Assembly: GCA_942486035.1 (NCBI GenBank)
Contig: CALNXK010000095.1
Span: 1,349,501-1,413,500, forward strand
Origin: Porites lobata
Taxonomy: Eukaryota; Cnidaria; Anthozoa; Scleractinia; Poritidae
Direction: 5' to 3'
Length of the DNA: 64,000 nucleotides
Shown: one piece after another, positions 34,533-45,900 of the stretch
Layout: each line of letters begins with the position of its first letter
How positions within the stretch are numbered: position 1 is the stretch's first letter
The notes under the pieces: generated by a model
Database searches by the model: none
Told to the model about the DNA's origin: nothing
The model's input: only the letters and a program-made list of their open reading frames with translations
Translations under genes and position numbers: made by a program

Positions 34533-36126
34533 TTAAGGTGGCTCGACTGGATTTTTTGAGGTTGATACCTCCCAAGTTTGAGAATTAACTACGTCGGCAT
34601 GAGTAAAGATATGGAAAAAAAGTTACCACAACCGTATTATATAAAGATGAAAATTTCTTATGATCTGGGTTTTATTGCAATTGGAGTCGCCATGGCAGCG
34701 TAATGACGCCATTACGTTTTTCATTTATCTTTGTGTTTCTCTGTACCAGGACTTTTTTGAAGAAATCGCTTAAGGGAGTACGTACCTGCCATCGTTGCCT
34801 CCATTATGGCAAAGTTTGAACAAATTCTATGAGAGCGTTTTCGAAATATTTTGAAATGCATTTTAAGAAACATAACAACAGTGAAATAGCATGCTAGCCA
34901 CACAATTCGCTGATATTTTAGAAAATGATAAGCTTTGGGAACGCGGCTTCATCTCAAAATTGTGTTTACAAGTGAGCGTCTTCATTATTCACTGGCATTG
35001 TTTTCAAGTTTCATATGCACGTGCACAACTAGCAAAAGATATAAATTTGCATCAAAAAGAACTCTCGATTACTTTCCGAAGAAATATCCGGAATATGCTA
35101 ATAATTGGCTTGTCGTCACAGATAGCAGTGAGAGCCGAAACGGTGAACGTCACGGCTCATCGTGTAGGATGTAATACGTAATTATCTTACTCGGGTTATA
35201 ACATCACAGAACCTCGCACAAAGAGTTGCTCTGATGTTATAATGTATCACTGATCTCTTTACTCGGTAATTAGCATATCCCGGAGATTTAACCGAGGGCC
35301 CTTTTGGATGCAAATTCTATCTTTTTGCTAAATGTGCACGTGTATATGAAACTTGAAAACAATGCCAGTGAATAGTGAGGACGCTCTCTTGTAAACACAA
35401 AATCTGGCGGGGAAATTGGCTATATTTGAGGCCCTATTTAAAAGCCTTCCCTGTTTTCAATGTTCTTGAAACTTGCAGGGAATACTTCTTGACGATTGAT
35501 CTCGGGATTGTTGAATTTATAAAAAAAATTATCGAGCGGTTTTTGGAAAAATGCGAAATACTTAGGCATGGACCAAATAACGTCCAAAAACTGTATCAAA
35601 AGCAACTGAATGCAAGTTAATAAAATTCTTCTTACTCGCGATCGCCCAGAGCAATTCCCCTCGTTTTTTGTATGCAGTTTTCAATGGAATCAAACCACCA
35701 TGAGATGAAGCTGCGTTACCAAAGCTTATCATTTTCTTAAAATAATAGCGAATTGTGTGGCTAGCATACTATTTCACTGTTTTTATGATTCTTAAAACTG
35801 CTTTTCAAAATATTTCGAAAACGCTCTCATAGAATTTGTTCAAACTTTGCCATAATGGAGGCAATTATTGCAGGTACATACTCCCTTAAGCGATTTCTTC
35901 AAAAAACTCCTGGTACAGAGAAATACAAAGATAAATGAAAAACGTAATGGCGTCATTACGTTGCCATGGCGACTCCGATTGCAATAAAACCCGGATCATA
36001 AGAAATTTTTATCTTTATATAATACAGTTGTGGTAACTTTTTTTCCATATCTTTACTCATGCCGACGTAGTTAAGGCTCAAACTTGGGAGGTATCCCCCT
36101 AAAAAAATCCAGTCAAGCCACCTTAA
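34533..36126. mobile_element. 1.6-kb foldback element flanked by TA
   Basis: Arms of about 375 bp start ttaaggtggct and end agccaccttaa, with TA on both sides as possible target duplication. They are inverted copies (gacgccattacgtttttcat, aagtttgaacaaattctat). Inner segments are inverted as well (cactggcattgttttcaagt with its inverse at 35355), so most of the element folds on itself. One arm has an extra stretch of about 300 bp (35400-35690). There is no transposase frame. Confidence 0.85.
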
Positions 36127-36603
36127 TAAGTAATCAAATGGTTTTGTCCAAATCCTAGGATTTGGAGAAAACGCGCGTGAAATTATTCCTTAATTTCACT
36201 CGTCACCATTTGATTACACATACTAATACCGGGAAATGTGGCATGTGCCCAGGCTACGAGACATCAAGATCTATCGTGGCTAACACACTCCCTTTGAAAG
36301 AAAATCAAATGTTTACTGCGAGCGACGTGATCGTCTGTTTAAAGAGCAAGGGTGTATTTTTTTCCGTTTAAAAAAATTTCCTTGCGACTGAAAAGTGAAG
36401 CTTTATATCAGGGTTTTTTCCGCTTTGATATGGAAATTCCTACTTTCCGCAATTACGTTTTCGATCTAGATCCATTCACTGCGTACTAAACATTCTGCAA
36501 AGAGTGCTGGTGCCTGAAAACGATGTCAAGTCTTGTTCATTACTTAAATGGCTCTAGGTGGAAAAACAGACTCTCTAGACGTTTGATAGATTGCAGCCAC
36601 TTG

Positions 36604-36966
36604 CAGGGGCACCGAACGAGAAAATAATTCAAAACCACTTGAACATAGCATTGTTAAACGTATTTTAGTATTTAAACGGTAGATATAAGCATATTTTTAT
36701 CCCCTAAAAATATTTTTCATCTGTTCGGATTCCCTAGCTTAAAGTCTAGTGATCCGAAAATTATAAAAAAGGCTCCCGAAAATTCTAGGTGACCTCTTTA
36801 GGGTAAAAATCCGTTAAAAATGGGCAATTATACCATTTTTTGGATGCTCGAAAATCCCAGGAGAGGTAGGCAAGCAAGAAATTTTACAACAAATGTTCCG
36901 AAAATTCTAGATCTCAAATCGTCTTCCGAACAGATATTTTCCGAAACTTGACGTTGGGTGCCCCTG
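36604..36966 (+). mobile_element. MITE family 'caggggcaccc', copy 1
   Basis: Terminal inverted repeats caggggcaccgaacg and cgttgggtgcccctg. The interior is shared with the copies at 60594-60992 and 61366-61768 (ttaaacgtattttagtattt; gcaagaaattttacaac). Non-coding, inserted within U3. Confidence 0.85.
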
Positions 36967-37467
36967 TTTTTTGTACAGTTTCTAGGTTGCGCAAGTCTAA
37001 ATATTGAAACTCAATGGTTTCGCTACTTACCAGAAGTAAAAATAGCCAGCAAGACTTCGATCCTGTAAAACATGCGATCAGATCAGTCGGTTCTAGGACT
37101 TATAAATGTAAATACATCGACGTCACATCGATTTTCTGCATAAGTGGTGTCGAGATTCATTTTGACAGCATTTCAATGTGCGGTTGTGAAGACATTCCAT
37201 ATTAAAGGGTAACGAATGGTACTTCGAAAAATGTGGGTTTTGGGAAATTTTGGGTCCGATATCGGAAGCGTTTTGATGGGTCTCGAAGTCTTGTTTTTTT
37301 TGAAATTTTTACTTCTCGGAGTGTTAAATGTTTTTGCCGACGCCCCTCTCGGTGTCTCGGATTTGTCATTTTATCTTTCCATTTGGTCCTCAGGAGTCAA
37401 TTTTTCAGGGTTCATGGGTACAGCTTATGGAACCGAACTTGTAGATTATAAAACAGTAAAACAAGAC

Positions 37468-37970
37468 CGTAAACCTTTGCACTGTAGTGTAGTAGCTACA
37501 TTTGATTGATAAAGATGCTGTCTTTTATTTTGCACTTCTATCTGTCGCTCTGTATTTGGGGCCTCGGGTAACAGAAAACGAGTAAGAACTCAAGACATTT
37601 TTGGGAAATAATATCAGACTGACCGCATAAACCTCCACATATTGAACAATAAGTATGTGTAAGGGCACACTCCGTATTGACCAAGTGTGAGGTCAATGTC
37701 AGGCTAGATAGTGGGTCACGTTTTTTATGCGTTTTTTATGGATAGAGAAGTTGCGCAAAAGAAAGAAAAAGCTACAATTCCATATTGACTTTACGCTTGT
37801 TCAATACAGGATTTATTATATGGCCGAAAGAAATTATGACGTTTGAGAACAAGGTAAGCAATCGAAAGTTAGCGGGCATTACAGCCTCAACTTCTTTGCT
37901 TAGTTAGCTAATCAGAACACAGGACTCATTTTTCATTGAAAACGCCAATGGAAGCAGCGGAAGCTCACCA
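37468..37970 (-). repeat. Microinverted segment between U3 and U4
   Basis: This 0.5-kb stretch corresponds in reverse complement to the junction part of U1/U2 (from caaagcggcatattggtgggc to actacagtgcaaagg). Sequence on both sides continues in normal order at the exact breakpoints. Confidence 0.8.
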
Positions 37971-40090
37971 AGAGTGTTATTCTTCCTTCTTGCACCTTAT
38001 AACTCGGTGAACACAGTATTTGCATATCCGCAATGTTTGCGCATTAACAGGTCCATTTAACCAGAGTCAAACGCCTGTATGTCGCTGCTATCTCATCCGT
38101 GAACCAGTCCATGAAATGTTCTAAACGTCCGTTTTTTTTTTTATCAAAATCTTATTTGGAGCTGAATTTGAGGACAAGAACATTCGTGTCTAAATCTTTA
38201 AAACTAAGCCCGGCAGCCACTACTCTTCCACAGTATGAAACGTGCAATCAGATTTCCGCATGAAATTACTTAGTACACAGAACGGAAACTCGGTTCACCT
38301 ACAGATTTTTAATCGATCTCTCTGGTTTTAAGAGAAAATTGGTAGGTTTAGCAGGCGTGTTTGGCTGGTTTAAGATTAGGAATAACGGATCGTAACGGAT
38401 TCGAATGTAAAAATTCAATAAATAGTTAAAATTATCCTCTTTCTACAAAATGAGTAACGAAAACAACTTTGATGATTATGATACGACCACATTAACTGGA
38501 TGAATTATCATCTTACATGTTTCTTTTAGGCGTTTGAATGTCAAAGAAATTTGTCTTAAAATATAAGAAAGAAACATAATTAGTCTTGTAAGTACATTAA
38601 ATTAAAAACAATGGATATTAGTATTTGACTTTTTCGCTTATAATTAGTTCCTCCCCACCATATGAATACAAACATCTAGCAGACAACTTGGTGGGATTGT
38701 TTTACGAAAAGAAAAACTTTAAAACCTATGCTTGAACTGCTGTAAAGAACTGAGAACTAGTAGCACAGTAGAGATTAAATATGAGGCTATACGTTCACAC
38801 TATAACAAATAGTTTTTCGTTCTGGCACGAAAGCTATCCGGTATCAAGTATGAACACTAACCTATCCGATATGTGACGCTCTACTTTAGAGATCGGCGCT
38901 GCATAGCCTTTCTCCGTTACAGAAAAAGCGTGTCGCAATCACTTTTTTGGTGCTGTGTGAACAGAAGTCCTATGTGGTATATATTTCGTGCCGACGCAAA
39001 ATCTATCTGGTATAATGTGAATAGAGACTGAGTAATTTTAATAATCTAAACCGCGGAATTGTGGAATGTGCACGAGCTCCGAGACATTTATATGCAACAG
39101 CTACTATGTGGCTGGCACACTTTCGTTTAAAGAAAATCAAATATTTACTGGGGGCGACGAGATCGTCTATTTGAAGAGCAAGGGTGTTTTGTTTTCATTT
39201 AAAAAACACTTTCTTGCGTCTGAAAAGTAAGGTTTTGTATCAGTTTTTTTTCCGCTTTGATGTGGAAAATGACCTACTTCCCTCACTGATTATGTTTTCG
39301 ATCTAGATTCCTTCACTGTCTACTAAACCTTCTGCAAAGTGTAGTAGTGCCTCAAAAAAATCTCAACTTTTGTTCTTTACTTAAATGGCTCTAAGTGGAA
39401 AAACAAACTCTCTAGACGTTTGATTAAAGTCAAGACCAATAGACGCTTCCTTTAGTTAGGTTCTGGAATTTGCAGTCATAGTTTTACACTTACTTATTAC
39501 CATCACACGCTCATACAAGTTATTGCACACTTTCTAGGTTGCACAAGTCTAAATATTGAAACTCAATGGCTTTGCTACTTACCAGAAGAAAAAAATAGGT
39601 AGCAAGTCGTCGATCTTGTAAAAAAATGCGGTCAGTCGGTTCTACGACTTATCCTGAATGTAGATACATAGACGTAACATCGGTTTTCTGCATAAGCGGT
39701 GTCGAGATTCATTTTTGGCAGCATTTCAATGTGCGGTTGTTAAGACATTCCATATTAAGGGCTAAAGAATGGTACTTCGAAAGACGTGGGTTTTGGGAAA
39801 TATTGGGTCCGATATCGAAAGCGTTTTTGATGGGTCTCGAAGTCTTGTTTTTTTGAGATTTTTACGTCTTGAAGTCTCAAAATTTTTGCCGATGGGTCTT
39901 GGAGTCTCGGATTTGTCATTTTATCGTTCCGTTTGGTCTTCAGGAGTAGAATTTTTCAGAGTTCATAGGTACAGCTTATCGAACTGAACTTGTAGATTAA
40001 GACAGTAAAACAAGACAAAGCAGTGTATTGGTGGGCTTCCGCTGCTTCCATTGGCGTTTTCAATGAAACTGAAATGAAGTGTGTTCTGAT
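37971..40090 (+). repeat. Segmental unit U4
   Basis: Collinear with U1 from its gttattcttccttcttgcacc landmark to the end (ttccattggcgttttcaatg). Contains the gttcacactat MITE-like segment at 38790-39030. Short frames such as 39626-39856 are not conserved among units. Confidence 0.75.
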
Positions 40091-41890
40091 TAGCTAACTA
40101 AGCAATATAAGAAGTTGAGTCTGTAATGCTCGCTTGCTTTCGATTGCTCAGCTTGTTCTCAAACGTCATAATTTCTTTCGGAAATATAATAAATCCTTTA
40201 TTGAACAAGCGTAAGGTCGATATGGGATTTTAGCTTTTTCTTTCTTTTGCGCGACTTCTCCATCCATAAAAAACGCATAAAAAACGTGACCAATATCTAG
40301 CCAGATATTGACGTCACACTTGGTCAATAACGAGTGTGCTGTTACACATGCTGATTGTTCAATATGTGGAAGTTTATGCCGTCAGTTTGATATATTATTT
40401 CCTAAAAATGTCTTGTCTAATGAGTTCTTACTCGTTTTCTGTTACCCGAGGACCCACATACAGTACACTACAGTGCAAAGGTTCTTTGTTATGCTTCCTT
40501 CTTGCACCTTAAAACCCGATGATCACAGTATTTGCATATCCGCAATGTTTGCGCACAAACAGATCCATTTAACCAGGAGAGTCAAAGGCCTGTATGTCGC
40601 TGCTATCTCATCCGTGAACCAGTCCATGAAAAGTTCTAATCGTCAGTATTTAATGAAATCTAATTCGAAGCTGAGTTTGAGGACACGAATATTCGTGTCT
40701 AAATCGTCAATACTAAGGCCGGCAGCCACCATATTTCCACAGTATGCCACATGCAGATTTCCGCATGGAATTACTTAGCACAGAGAACGGAAACACGGTT
40801 TACCAACAGATTTTTTAATCGATCTCTCTGGTTTTAAGAGAGAATTGGTAGGTTTAGTTGGCGTGTTTGACTGGTTTAAGATTAGGCGTACCGGATCGTA
40901 ACGGATCAGCCGAATGTAAAAATTAAATAAATTAATAGTTGAAATTATCCTATTTACAAAATGAGTATTTTTAAACGAAAACAACCTTGATACTTATTAT
41001 ACAACTATATTAACTGGCTCAATTATCATCTTACATCTTTCTTTTAGGCGTTTGAATGTCAAAGAAATTTGTCTTAAAAAATATGAAAGAAACAGAATTA
41101 GTCTTGCAAGTATATTAAATTAAAAACAATGGATATTAGTATTTGACTTTTTCGCTTATAATAAGTTCCTCCCCACCATATGAATAGGCATCTAGGAAGC
41201 AAATTGGTGGGATTGTTTTCCAAAAAAAAACTTCAAAATCCATGCTTGACTCCTATAATGAAATGAGAGACTAGTAGCAGACTGGAGATTAAATATGAGG
41301 CTATAATTTCTTCACACCATACTAAATAGTTTTTCGTGCGGACACAAAAGCTATCCGTTATCAAGTATGAACACTGACCTATCTGATATGTGACGCTCGG
41401 CGAGAGATCGGCGCAGCGGAGTTTTTCTCCATTACAGAAAAAACGCGTCGCAATCACCTTTTCTTGTGCCGTGTGAACGGAGGCCCCATCCTTATATATA
41501 TTTTTTGTGCCGGCGTAAAAGCTACCCAGGATATAGTGTGAACAGAGACTGAAAAATTTTAATCCACTAAATCCCAGAAATGTGGCATATGCCCTGGCTG
41601 CGAGACACCAAGAGCTACCGTGGCTGGCACACTTCCTTCAAAAGAAAATCAAATATTTACTGGGAGCGACGTGCATGATCTTCTATTTAAGAAGCAAGGG
41701 TGTTTTGTTTTCATTTAAAACACTTTCTTGCGTCTGAAAAGTAAGGTTTTATATCAGGTTTTTTTTTCCCTTTGATATGGAAATACCTACTTTCCACGAT
41801 CTAGAACCATTTTGACTGTGTAGTAAACCTTCTGCAAAGTGTGCTAGTGTCTCAGAACGATGTCTAGTCTTGTTCCTTACTTTAAGGGCT
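40091..41890 (+). repeat. Segmental unit U5 (3' truncated)
   Basis: Collinear with the first part of U1 to the ttctgcaaagtgtgctagtg landmark, then replaced by segment D at about 41935. The 156-codon frame at 40308 has no counterpart in the other units. Confidence 0.75.
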
Positions 41891-41934
41891 CTTGGTATCC
41901 TTCAATACGGTGAAATGTCTGAAACAAAACCAGT

Positions 41935-42745
41935 GCAAAAGCCCATCGCTTTTTTTATTATTATTCCAGATACCTTTACGAGAGAGGTTCGAGAGGAAAC
42001 GAAGAATTGAGTGAATGCGAGAGAAAGCATAGTGAGGTCCCCAATGTCAAAGATTACCAAACGTTTTCTTAAAGTTATTTGATTCAGTAAGCTTTCTTAT
42101 GTTGTAAAATTTCAAAACCAATATTCCAGTTTTGAAAATTCCGTTGGGACTGTTGTCATTTACACAAATCACTGGGTCCTTTCACAAAGATCGCGCCGAA
42201 TGCCTAATTTTCTGTTAATTTCTGGCCTCCACATCGCAGCCAATGCGCAGCCTTCTACCATTGAAGAAATGATGTCAGGGGATTGGGAATGAATCAGCGG
42301 CAGCCAATCACAGACTGTTTTACTTCCAGCGGCTCAAGTTACGTTCTTTTAATCCCTCAAGTAACGGAGTAATTTTATGGTGGGTTTCTTGGAATGTGTT
42401 TATTCTCTGTCTTGATTCTTCGACAAATATCCCTATTACTTCGCTAAAAAGGTTAGTAAAACTACCTTAGAAACGTTAACATTTATCGTGTTGTAGAACA
42501 TTAAAATTTCCTTTTTAAATACATCAAGCGTGTTGTAAAGTTTCTCGAAGCGGTAAGCATAAGCCTATTTCAGATTTCAGTCGAAATCTCGTGATTTTTC
42601 AAAAGGAAAATGGTGCCATATTCTGACATGAATAGCTGCTGTGATTTTGTTTGTTTGTTGGAAATAACTCTATGAAATAATTATTTAGCCTGTTATATTC
42701 ATTTATATAAGTTGTGTCGAGACCCGAACGCTTTTGGCTCATGTT
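41935..42745 (+). repeat. Segment D, downstream copy and likely mucin-gene 5' region
   Basis: Copy of 14020-14840. It lies directly upstream of the mucin-like gene (ATG at 42976) and so probably contains its promoter or a 5' UTR exon. An aag|gttagt donor-like site at about 42452 would suit a leader exon, but this is only inference. Confidence 0.6.
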
Positions 42746-42975
42746 CGTCATGTTCAGATACTTCGCTGCAAGGGAATCAGCAGACATCAGCACATGCAAT
42801 GATGTGTTGATGAGGATTTCCATGGAAGCCCGGAAGAACTACTATTTTCTAGTTTAAATATTATTTAATCTTGGAGCCCTAACAAACTTCCTGCTTTGCT
42901 TACTATTAAGGCATTGTATTAAAACTTGTTATTTTCTTTACAAGGTAGACTGAAAGTCAGGCAGTCCAATTTATA

Positions 42976-45900
42976 ATGACGAAGGTCATTTTGAGTGCGA
43001 TTGTTGTGGTGGTGTTTGAATTTATATCTATAAACGCAGGTAAAACTATATAAAGTAGCTTAAAACCTCACTTTAGTATAGCAAATTCTAAAATACTTGT
43101 GATAATCAACTCAAGTTTTAAAATAGCTTGAAAGGATTGCATCATCCAAAAGAAAGTAAATGAAGGGAATGGTATAATAGTACTGCAGTGGAACTCTGGT
43201 GATTATGCAAATATTTAGTAACAAACTTGAGAGAGACTATAATATGATCTTAAAGCTTCCACGATGAAAGCAAAATCTTTTATTCAGAAGAGGGAAGGTA
43301 CAAAAGAAAACCTTGGTGGTGGAGAAAAAATATGTATGAAGTTTTCTTCTATATCTGTGAGTTAAGGCAACAGATCATGAAATACTCTGACTTCAGCCTG
43401 GAAAATGCTGATCTTGATCATATGGTACATTTTTTTATTTTCCGATGGGGCAGTGTAAGATGCAGACTGCCGACTGACTTTGGACTATTGTTTTTAGGGT
43501 TAGAAAACAATGGGACTATTGTTGTCATGTTCTCATTTGCATGGTGAAAACAATAGTCTGCAGTCTGCGGCATTTTACACTGACCAATTTTCCAATCTGG
43601 ATCTGGCAAATACATAACTTATATGTCTCCTATCCATACAGCAATTCCTTGTCACCCCAGCTGCAGTGGTCAAGGAATGTGTTTGAAAGATGGACAATGT
43701 CTGTGTTGGTGGGGATGGACTGGGCCTAATGCAAAGTACATTGTATCTGGGTCATTAAAGAACAGAATACTGGTAAGAGCTGAGTGACCTCCTTAGAATT
43801 TACGGTGAAAAACAAGCAAACAAGGAAATCAGAAAAAAACATTTAACCTGATTTCATGTATTCTGGTTCGAGAACAGTAATGCGGATTCATTTATTTCTT
43901 TCACTCCTATGTCCCTTATAGACTACTGGTAGTTCACATGCGTCTATGGTTCAGGGATGCCGCTAAGAGCCGGCTGCCGGCTAATTTCACCGGCTGAAAA
44001 ATAGCTTACCATTGGCTTAAATTGCTCTGGAAAACAAAGGCAAGGGGTAATTTTGAAGATGTAGTTGAATAAAACAGCCAGCTTGACTAATAAAAAAGCT
44101 TTGTTATCTTTTCCTTAGCTACATCCCTGATAGCTGTGCAGTGCCAGGGCTGTCAAAAAGTTTTTCAGTAGCAGGCTGATAATGAATAGTAGGCGGCTTT
44201 GGAACTCGCACCAAAGGCACAAGTTCTTGAGCGCGGAGGCATCTAGGGACATTTTGAAATTTAGAGTCTCGGAAATCGCGTCTCCTGGGGTGTTCAATAG
44301 GTATTTTCCACCGCGGACGCCATGTTGTTTCGTCGGAATACACGCAAGACTGGAAGCAATGCCGTCGAAATGTCCCAGGCGTTCCACGACGTCGCACGGT
44401 TCGAACGTTTCACAGATCTGAAGCTGTTTAAATATGCGTTCAATGTCATTCAAAACTGGGAAACGGATGCTTCACAATTTTATTCGATGGTGCTTATTTT
44501 TTTTTAGCAGTCATGACTCACTTATGGTAGAAGGAGATGGAAGTAGCCGGCTAAGGATGGTGAACTAGCCGGCGGTTTTGGCCGGCTACCGGCCCTTATT
44601 GACAGCCCTGAGTGCATTCAGAATGTCGCACCTAATTTTGCATATCCATATGCACATGGCTAGTGCTAAAGCTACTGGGATTTCAAAACTTTAGATGAAA
44701 GTTTTCTTTGTGTAACTGTATGGTTGACATGACCCTTTGACCTATTGTTTTAAAATTTAACTTCTCATTTCTCATTTGTAATGGGAAAAAAGATCCCTGT
44801 GCCATGTTTGGATCACCTTTTTGCCTGAGAAATATACAGTGAAAGACCAAAAAGCGAATAGCCTCGCTAACTGCAGGCCAGTCCCAATGTATCTTTTGTT
44901 ATATTTCCAAATTTAAATAAAGTTGAAGTTGACATTATTACATCCAAACACGGCACTAGGATCTTTTCTCTCATTACAATGTTATTCTAAGAAAACTTTA
45001 AGAAAAAATGTCCCGAAAAGTGCTCAAAAATACAAACGAAATGTCCTCATACCCCCTGGGCATCCTATAATACTCCTTTAATCGAATTAATTCAATATGG
45101 CTGCTGTATTGGTAAAAAGGTCTATATCAATACCCTCATTAGTTCTTCAGACATCGTTTCATAGGGAAACGGCTGTTTTCTGTAAGGCTACAGCTGAGTA
45201 AGGAAAGATTAATTTGCTTTTTCTTCCTTATTTTTAGGCAGACTACTGCACAACTGCATGCCATTATACTCATGACTTTCAAAATCCTTTGTGTGCCATT
45301 ACCCCCACGAGGTCCCCATGTGATCCATTATGTGGCACAGGTACAGCTGATGTCTAATATTTTGGTAGCTCATTAGTTAATAAAATGTTGTTCGGAAGTG
45401 GCAAAAAATCTTTTTTAGTGTTTCTATTATTTGGAGATGTTACTGTAAGTGAAAAAATGGTTTCTTTTTAGTCTGTGCAAAAACAGTACAACAAGCTTAA
45501 GGCATTCGCAATTTCTCTTTGGTAGTTATGTTGGTATGAGAACAATCATCTGCATGGCATATAGGCCAAGAAAAGCTTCATTGTTTTGTGTAAAAAATAA
45601 TTAAAAGTTTTCTACTCATAATCACAAAAATTATGTAGCTTAGAAAGGTTCTTAAATCCTTCTAAAAAGTATTAACTCTCAAAACATGCATGCAAGCAAT
45701 ATCCCAAACTGAAGTTGCTGTGAAGGTATATTCCTGGCTCTTTTACCAGTGCATAGTGATACCACTACATTCTTTGCCTTGGTTACAGCGCTCTGCTCTA
45801 AGAGGAGCCGCAGAAAGCCAAGCTGAGTATTAGAACTGAAAATCTCGGGGCACTGTTTTTCTTTTAGAAACTAGAATATTATTATTTTTATAATTAATAC

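Larger units (their letters stand above)
32745..37467 (+). repeat. Segmental unit U3, with internal duplication and insertions
   Basis: U3 begins like U1. It repeats its first 350 bp (second start near 33100) and skips some middle landmarks. It is interrupted by a 1.6-kb foldback element (34533-36126) and a MITE (36604-36966). Landmark words resume at each side (aagagcaagggtg at 36343; tgaaactcaatggtttcgctac at 37005). Confidence 0.7.

Noticed and set aside
40308..40778. 156-codon plus frame in U5
   Set aside because: The other units have stops in the corresponding place, so the frame is not conserved.
44115..44453. 112- and 92-codon minus frames in mucin intron 2
   Set aside because: They lie almost wholly inside a MITE with terminal inverted repeats.
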